From the NCBI GenBank assembly GCA_002327945.1, contig DCVY01000080.1, forward strand, positions 1-7,192: a DNA stretch of 7,192 nt. Reading direction: 5' to 3'. This document shows positions 4,435 to 7,192 of the stretch, piece after piece. The stretch's first letter is position 1. Each line of letters begins with the position of its first letter. The position numbers and the translations under genes were made by a program. The notes under the pieces were generated by a model. That model made no database searches and was not told the origin of the DNA. It was given only the letters and a program-made list of their open reading frames with translations. The DNA comes from Acidovorax delafieldii (GTDB lineage: Bacteria > Pseudomonadota > Gammaproteobacteria > Burkholderiales > Burkholderiaceae_C).

Positions 4435-6912
4435 ATGCCCGCCATCGCCCTTGAACCCCAGCAGCTGCGGCTGACCATCGCCCCCGAATCCCTGGGTTTT
4501 GCCAGCACTGCCGAACTGCAGGACCTGCCCCTGCCCTGGATCGGGCAGGAGCGCGCCCAGGCCGCCACACTGTTTGGCCTGGGCCTGCAGCAGCCCGACT
4601 ACCACCTGTTCGTGCTGGGCGAAGTGGGCAGCGGTCGCACCTCGCTGCTGCGCCAGGCCACGCAGGCGGCGGCGGCGCAGCGCGCCGTTCCACCCGACCT
4701 GTGCTACCTGCACAATTTTGACGCCCCCGAGCGCCCCCGCGCACTGCGCCTGCCTGCCGGCCAGGGGCGCCAGCTGCGCGTGGCCATGCTGGAAATGGCC
4801 AAGATGCTGCAGACCGACATCCCTAAGCGCCTGGCCGGCCCCGACAGCAAAGCCGAGGCCGAGGCCATCCACAAAGCCTGGCAAGCCCAGGAGACCAGCG
4901 CCTTTGCCACGCTTGATGCGTTTGCCGAGGCCCGCCACTTTCGCCTCTCGCGCGAAGGCGGCCAGATGGTGTTCACCCTCACAGGCGACAAGGGCCACCC
5001 GCTCACCGAAAACGAGGCACTGACACTGCCGCGCGAACGCCGCGCCGAGATTGACGCCGCCGAGCATGCCCTGCGCGTCGAAATTACCCGCTTTCTTGAA
5101 ACCATGCGCCCCCTGGAGCGCGCCCGCGACGAAGCCCTGGCAAATTTGCGTCGCCAGACCATCAAGCCGCTGATCGAACACGCAGTGCAGGACATCCGCC
5201 AGGGCCTCAAAAAGCAGATCAAGGACGCAGCCAAACTGGGCCAGTGGCTCGACCAGGTGGAGCGCGAAGTGCTGGCGCACCTGGAACTGTTCGAGACGGG
5301 CAATGGCGCCGACGACGATGAAGATGCCGAGGGCGAGCGCAAACATCACCTGGCCAACCTGCTGGCCCGCTGCCAGGTGAACCTGGCCGTGGACAACAGC
5401 GAACGCAACGGCGCGCCCGTGATTGTGGAAGACAACCCCCAGATGCGCAGCTTGTTTGGCGCCATCGACCTGCAAACCGACACCGACCCGCCGCACGCCG
5501 ATTTTTCCGGCATCCGCGCCGGCAGCCTGCTCAAGGCCCACGGCGGCTTCATCGTGCTGCACCTGCGCGACCTGGTCGAAGACGAGGGCCTGTGGCCACG
5601 GCTGCGCCGGTTTCTGCGCAGCAGCCGCCTGCAGATCGACGAGGGCAGCGCCACCGCCGCGCACGGCCCCACGACGCCCATCGCGCTGCAGCCCGAGGCG
5701 GTGGATGTGGAAGTGAAGATCGTGCTGATCGGCTCGGTCGATGAATACTACGCCCTGCAAGAGGCCGACCCCGACACCGCGCGCCGTTTTCGCGTGAAGG
5801 TGGACTTTGCCGAGCGCTTTGCCGCCAGCCCCGCCACGCGCCACGCCACGGCCATCTTTGTGGCCCACAGCTGCAAAAAGCGCGGTCTTCCCCACTTTGC
5901 CCCCGGTGCCGTGGCCCGCCTGCTGGAGCAGACCCACCGCGAGGCCGACGACCAGAGCCGCCAAAGCGCCTTGTTTGGCAACACCGAGGCCCTGGTGATC
6001 GAAAGCGCCGCCCTGTGCCGCGCCCGCGGCGGCACGCTGGTCGAAGCCCCCGATGTGGATGCCGCACTGCAGGCCCACACCCTGCGCCACAATTACCCCG
6101 AAGAACAGCTGCACGAGTCCATCACCGAGGGTGAGCGCCTCATCACGCTACACGGCACGGTGCCCGGCCAGATCAATGCGATGACGCAGATTGATCTGGG
6201 CGACTACCGTTTTGGGTTTCCGGTGCGCATCACGGCGCGCACCTTTGCCGGGCACGAGGGCCTGCTGAACATCGAACGCGAGGTCGATATGTCAGGCCCC
6301 ATCCACGACAAGGGTGTGCTGATATTGCACAGCTACCTCACCGCGCTGTTCAGCCATGTCGCCCCGCTGGCGCTCAACGCCTCCATCGTGTTCGAGCAGG
6401 AGTACAGCGGCGTAGAGGGTGACTCGGCCTCGTGCGCTGAACTGTATGCGCTGCTGTCCAGCCTGTCAGGACTGCCGCTGTGCCAGGGCATTGCCGTGAC
6501 CGGTGCGCTCAACCAGCACGGCGAGGTGCTACCCGTGGGCGGCATCAACGAAAAAATCGAGGGCTGGTTCCACGCCTGCGCCGCAGCAGGGCTGGATGGC
6601 ACGCAGGGCGTGCTGATTCCCGCCCGCAACCTGCGCCACCTGATGCTCAGCCGCGCCATTGTGGACGCGGTGGAACGCGGTCTGTTCCATGTCTACACCG
6701 TGGGCCATGTGAGCGAAGGCATTGCGCTGCTGACGGGCGAGGCCTCGGGTATGAGCCCCGCCGGACTCCTGCACGCGACCAGGGCGGAATTGGCAGTTCA
6801 GGTGGCAGACACCGTGCTTTACCGAGCCGAGCAGACATTGCGCGCCTACCGGCGGGCGTGCCAGACCGCAGGGCACACACGGCGTGGGCGTGCCCTGCGG
6901 CACAACGGCTGA
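4435..6912 (+). CDS. Lon-related AAA/serine protease (Lon protease family, LonB/YcbZ-like)
   Basis: An 825-residue cytoplasmic protein of the Lon-related endopeptidase group, which lacks the N-terminal substrate domain of classical Lon. A Walker-A-like loop GEVGSGRT (62-69) has Arg68 where Lys is usual; I recall GxGR as common in this group. Residues 140-285 are charged and helical, probably an inserted coiled coil, followed by an acidic patch DDDEDAEGE (293-301). AHGGFIVLHLRDL (368-380) is in the Walker-B region. The C-terminal Lon protease domain spans about 560-770: EYSGVEGDSAS has catalytic Ser664, and VGGINEKIEGW has Lys707, completing the Ser-Lys dyad. It should therefore be an active peptidase, while ATP hydrolysis is less certain. 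ATG 4435 is preferred; TTG 4417 is in frame (831 residues), but the GAGGAA word is too close to it. The last 45 residues are an Arg-rich tail. Likely role is protein quality control; substrates are unknown. Confidence 0.9.
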   Translation: MPAIALEPQQLRLTIAPESLGFASTAELQDLPLPWIGQERAQAATLFGLGLQQPDYHLFVLGEVGSGRTSLLRQATQAAAAQRAVPPDLCYLHNFDAPERPRALRLPAGQGRQLRVAMLEMAKMLQTDIPKRLAGPDSKAEAEAIHKAWQAQETSAFATLDAFAEARHFRLSREGGQMVFTLTGDKGHPLTENEALTLPRERRAEIDAAEHALRVEITRFLETMRPLERARDEALANLRRQTIKPLIEHAVQDIRQGLKKQIKDAAKLGQWLDQVEREVLAHLELFETGNGADDDEDAEGERKHHLANLLARCQVNLAVDNSERNGAPVIVEDNPQMRSLFGAIDLQTDTDPPHADFSGIRAGSLLKAHGGFIVLHLRDLVEDEGLWPRLRRFLRSSRLQIDEGSATAAHGPTTPIALQPEAVDVEVKIVLIGSVDEYYALQEADPDTARRFRVKVDFAERFAASPATRHATAIFVAHSCKKRGLPHFAPGAVARLLEQTHREADDQSRQSALFGNTEALVIESAALCRARGGTLVEAPDVDAALQAHTLRHNYPEEQLHESITEGERLITLHGTVPGQINAMTQIDLGDYRFGFPVRITARTFAGHEGLLNIEREVDMSGPIHDKGVLILHSYLTALFSHVAPLALNASIVFEQEYSGVEGDSASCAELYALLSSLSGLPLCQGIAVTGALNQHGEVLPVGGINEKIEGWFHACAAAGLDGTQGVLIPARNLRHLMLSRAIVDAVERGLFHVYTVGHVSEGIALLTGEASGMSPAGLLHATRAELAVQVADTVLYRAEQTLRAYRRACQTAGHTRRGRALRHNG

Positions 6913-6921
6913 AAACACCCC

Positions 6922-7020
6922 TCACCACGGCAGCCTTGCGCTGCTGTCGGCGTAAAAGCTGTCTGCCGTTTGCTCTGCATCCAACCCGTCCAGCACACGC
7001 CAGTCCAAGGATGAAGTCAT
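6922..7020 (-). CDS. Possible small ORF or gene remnant, 32 codons
   Basis: Minus-strand ATG at 7020 leads to a 32-residue frame, with LDWRVLDGLDAEQTADSFY in the middle and SARLPW at the end, stopping at 6922-6924. Codon choice is reasonable. Its ATG overlaps the stop of the upstream helix-turn-helix fragment as ATGA, an arrangement seen with coupled genes. I do not recognise the sequence and see no ribosome site. It may equally be a decayed gene tail or chance; an alternative reading on the other strand covers the same bases. Confidence 0.18.
   Translation of the reverse strand: MTSSLDWRVLDGLDAEQTADSFYADSSARLPW
6927..6947 (+). terminator. Weak terminator-like hairpin after the protease gene
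   Basis: Starting 14 bases after the TGA, eight base pairs including one G-T (6927-6934 with 6940-6947) close a five-base loop, cttgc. There is no T tract, so an intrinsic terminator is doubtful. Confidence 0.22.
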
Positions 7021-7069
7021 TGCCTGGCTACTCTGGTACTACAGCGACGAAAGGGAGCGCTCTGCTTGA
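7004..7069 (+). pseudogene. Possible C-terminal scrap of an IS3-type transposase OrfB
   Basis: The plus-strand frame SKDEVIAWLLWYYSD (7004-7048) resembles the DEVxxWLxWYN segment near the end of some IS3-family OrfB integrases. The HSTLxYxSP motif that should follow is absent, and the frame ends at TGA 7067-7069. The match is short and from memory, and it lies antisense to the small minus-strand frame, so only one of the two can be meaningful. Confidence 0.25.
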
Positions 7070-7192
7070 GGCTGGGCAGCACCTGGCCTTGCGATTGCAG
7101 GCGCTTTTTCCACGCATACAAGGTGGATTCGGATACGCCCATTGTGACACCGGGGGGGACTGCCCTGTTTTTGAAGTTTCCAAAGCAGAAAC
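7017..7192 (-). pseudogene. Transposase OrfA-like helix-turn-helix fragment, 5' end beyond right edge
   Basis: On the minus strand the frame is open from the right edge to a TGA at 7017-7019. It reads TMGVSESTLYAWKKRLQSQ, the recognition-helix region typical of IS3-type OrfA proteins (GVSxxTLYxWxKxL), then GQVLPS. After about 7071 the similarity I recognise stops, and the frame runs on for some 17 codons of unrelated Arg/Ser-rich sequence. OrfA proteins normally continue well beyond this point, so the fragment is truncated at its C-terminal side. In-frame ATG 7142 lies inside the helix-turn-helix, so the true start is probably outside the window. A non-transposase regulator with the same fold is a less likely alternative. 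Confidence 0.5.

Noticed and set aside
4426..6114. A 562-codon minus-strand open frame antisense to the Lon-related protease
   Set aside because: It mirrors a gene with clear protease motifs, its composition is repetitive Gly/Ala/Val/Gln, and no domain is recognisable.
1..7192. CRISPR array, tRNA or rRNA genes, or a defence, toxin-antitoxin or biosynthetic cluster
   Set aside because: No regularly spaced direct repeats, no cloverleaf or rRNA-like segments, and no gene set beyond the housekeeping and transposase sequences described.

Overview
The window looks like chromosomal DNA of a high-GC betaproteobacterium, most likely a member of the Comamonadaceae (Acidovorax / Rhodoferax / Polaromonas type). 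I base this on strong G/C preference at third codon positions, the style of the ferrochelatase N-terminus, and two copies of a short intergenic repeat (core TAGCTG-N16-AAGCG) that I remember from genomes of this family. That assignment is from memory, not from a search.

Layout, left to right. Positions 1-105 hold the last 34 codons of an unidentified gene. A 158-bp MITE-like element with perfect 19-bp inverted ends (102-259) sits directly on its stop codon. Next come two same-strand genes, probably one operon: a YgiD/LigB-type extradiol dioxygenase (314-1162) and an alpha/beta-hydrolase carboxylesterase (1214-1888). Positions 1889-2788 contain no intact gene. They hold one copy of the dispersed repeat, a hairpin, and a frameshifted, truncated transposase remnant (about 2160-2504). 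The right half carries a short DksA/TraR-type zinc-finger protein (2789-3160), ferrochelatase hemH (3247-4356), a second copy of the dispersed repeat, and a large Lon-related AAA/serine protease (4435-6912). The last 280 bases look like a graveyard of transposase pieces, including a helix-turn-helix fragment on the minus strand that runs off the right edge.

The intact genes are mostly housekeeping or general metabolism: the last step of heme synthesis, a possible transcription modulator, protein quality control, aromatic ring cleavage and ester hydrolysis. They do not form one pathway. The unusual content is in the mobile-element traces between them. I found no convincing evidence of a new defence, toxin or biosynthetic system. 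The most useful leads are the 158-bp element, the two repeat copies with one abutting the protease start, the hairpin in front of the dead transposase, and the atypical coiled-coil tip of the DksA-like protein.
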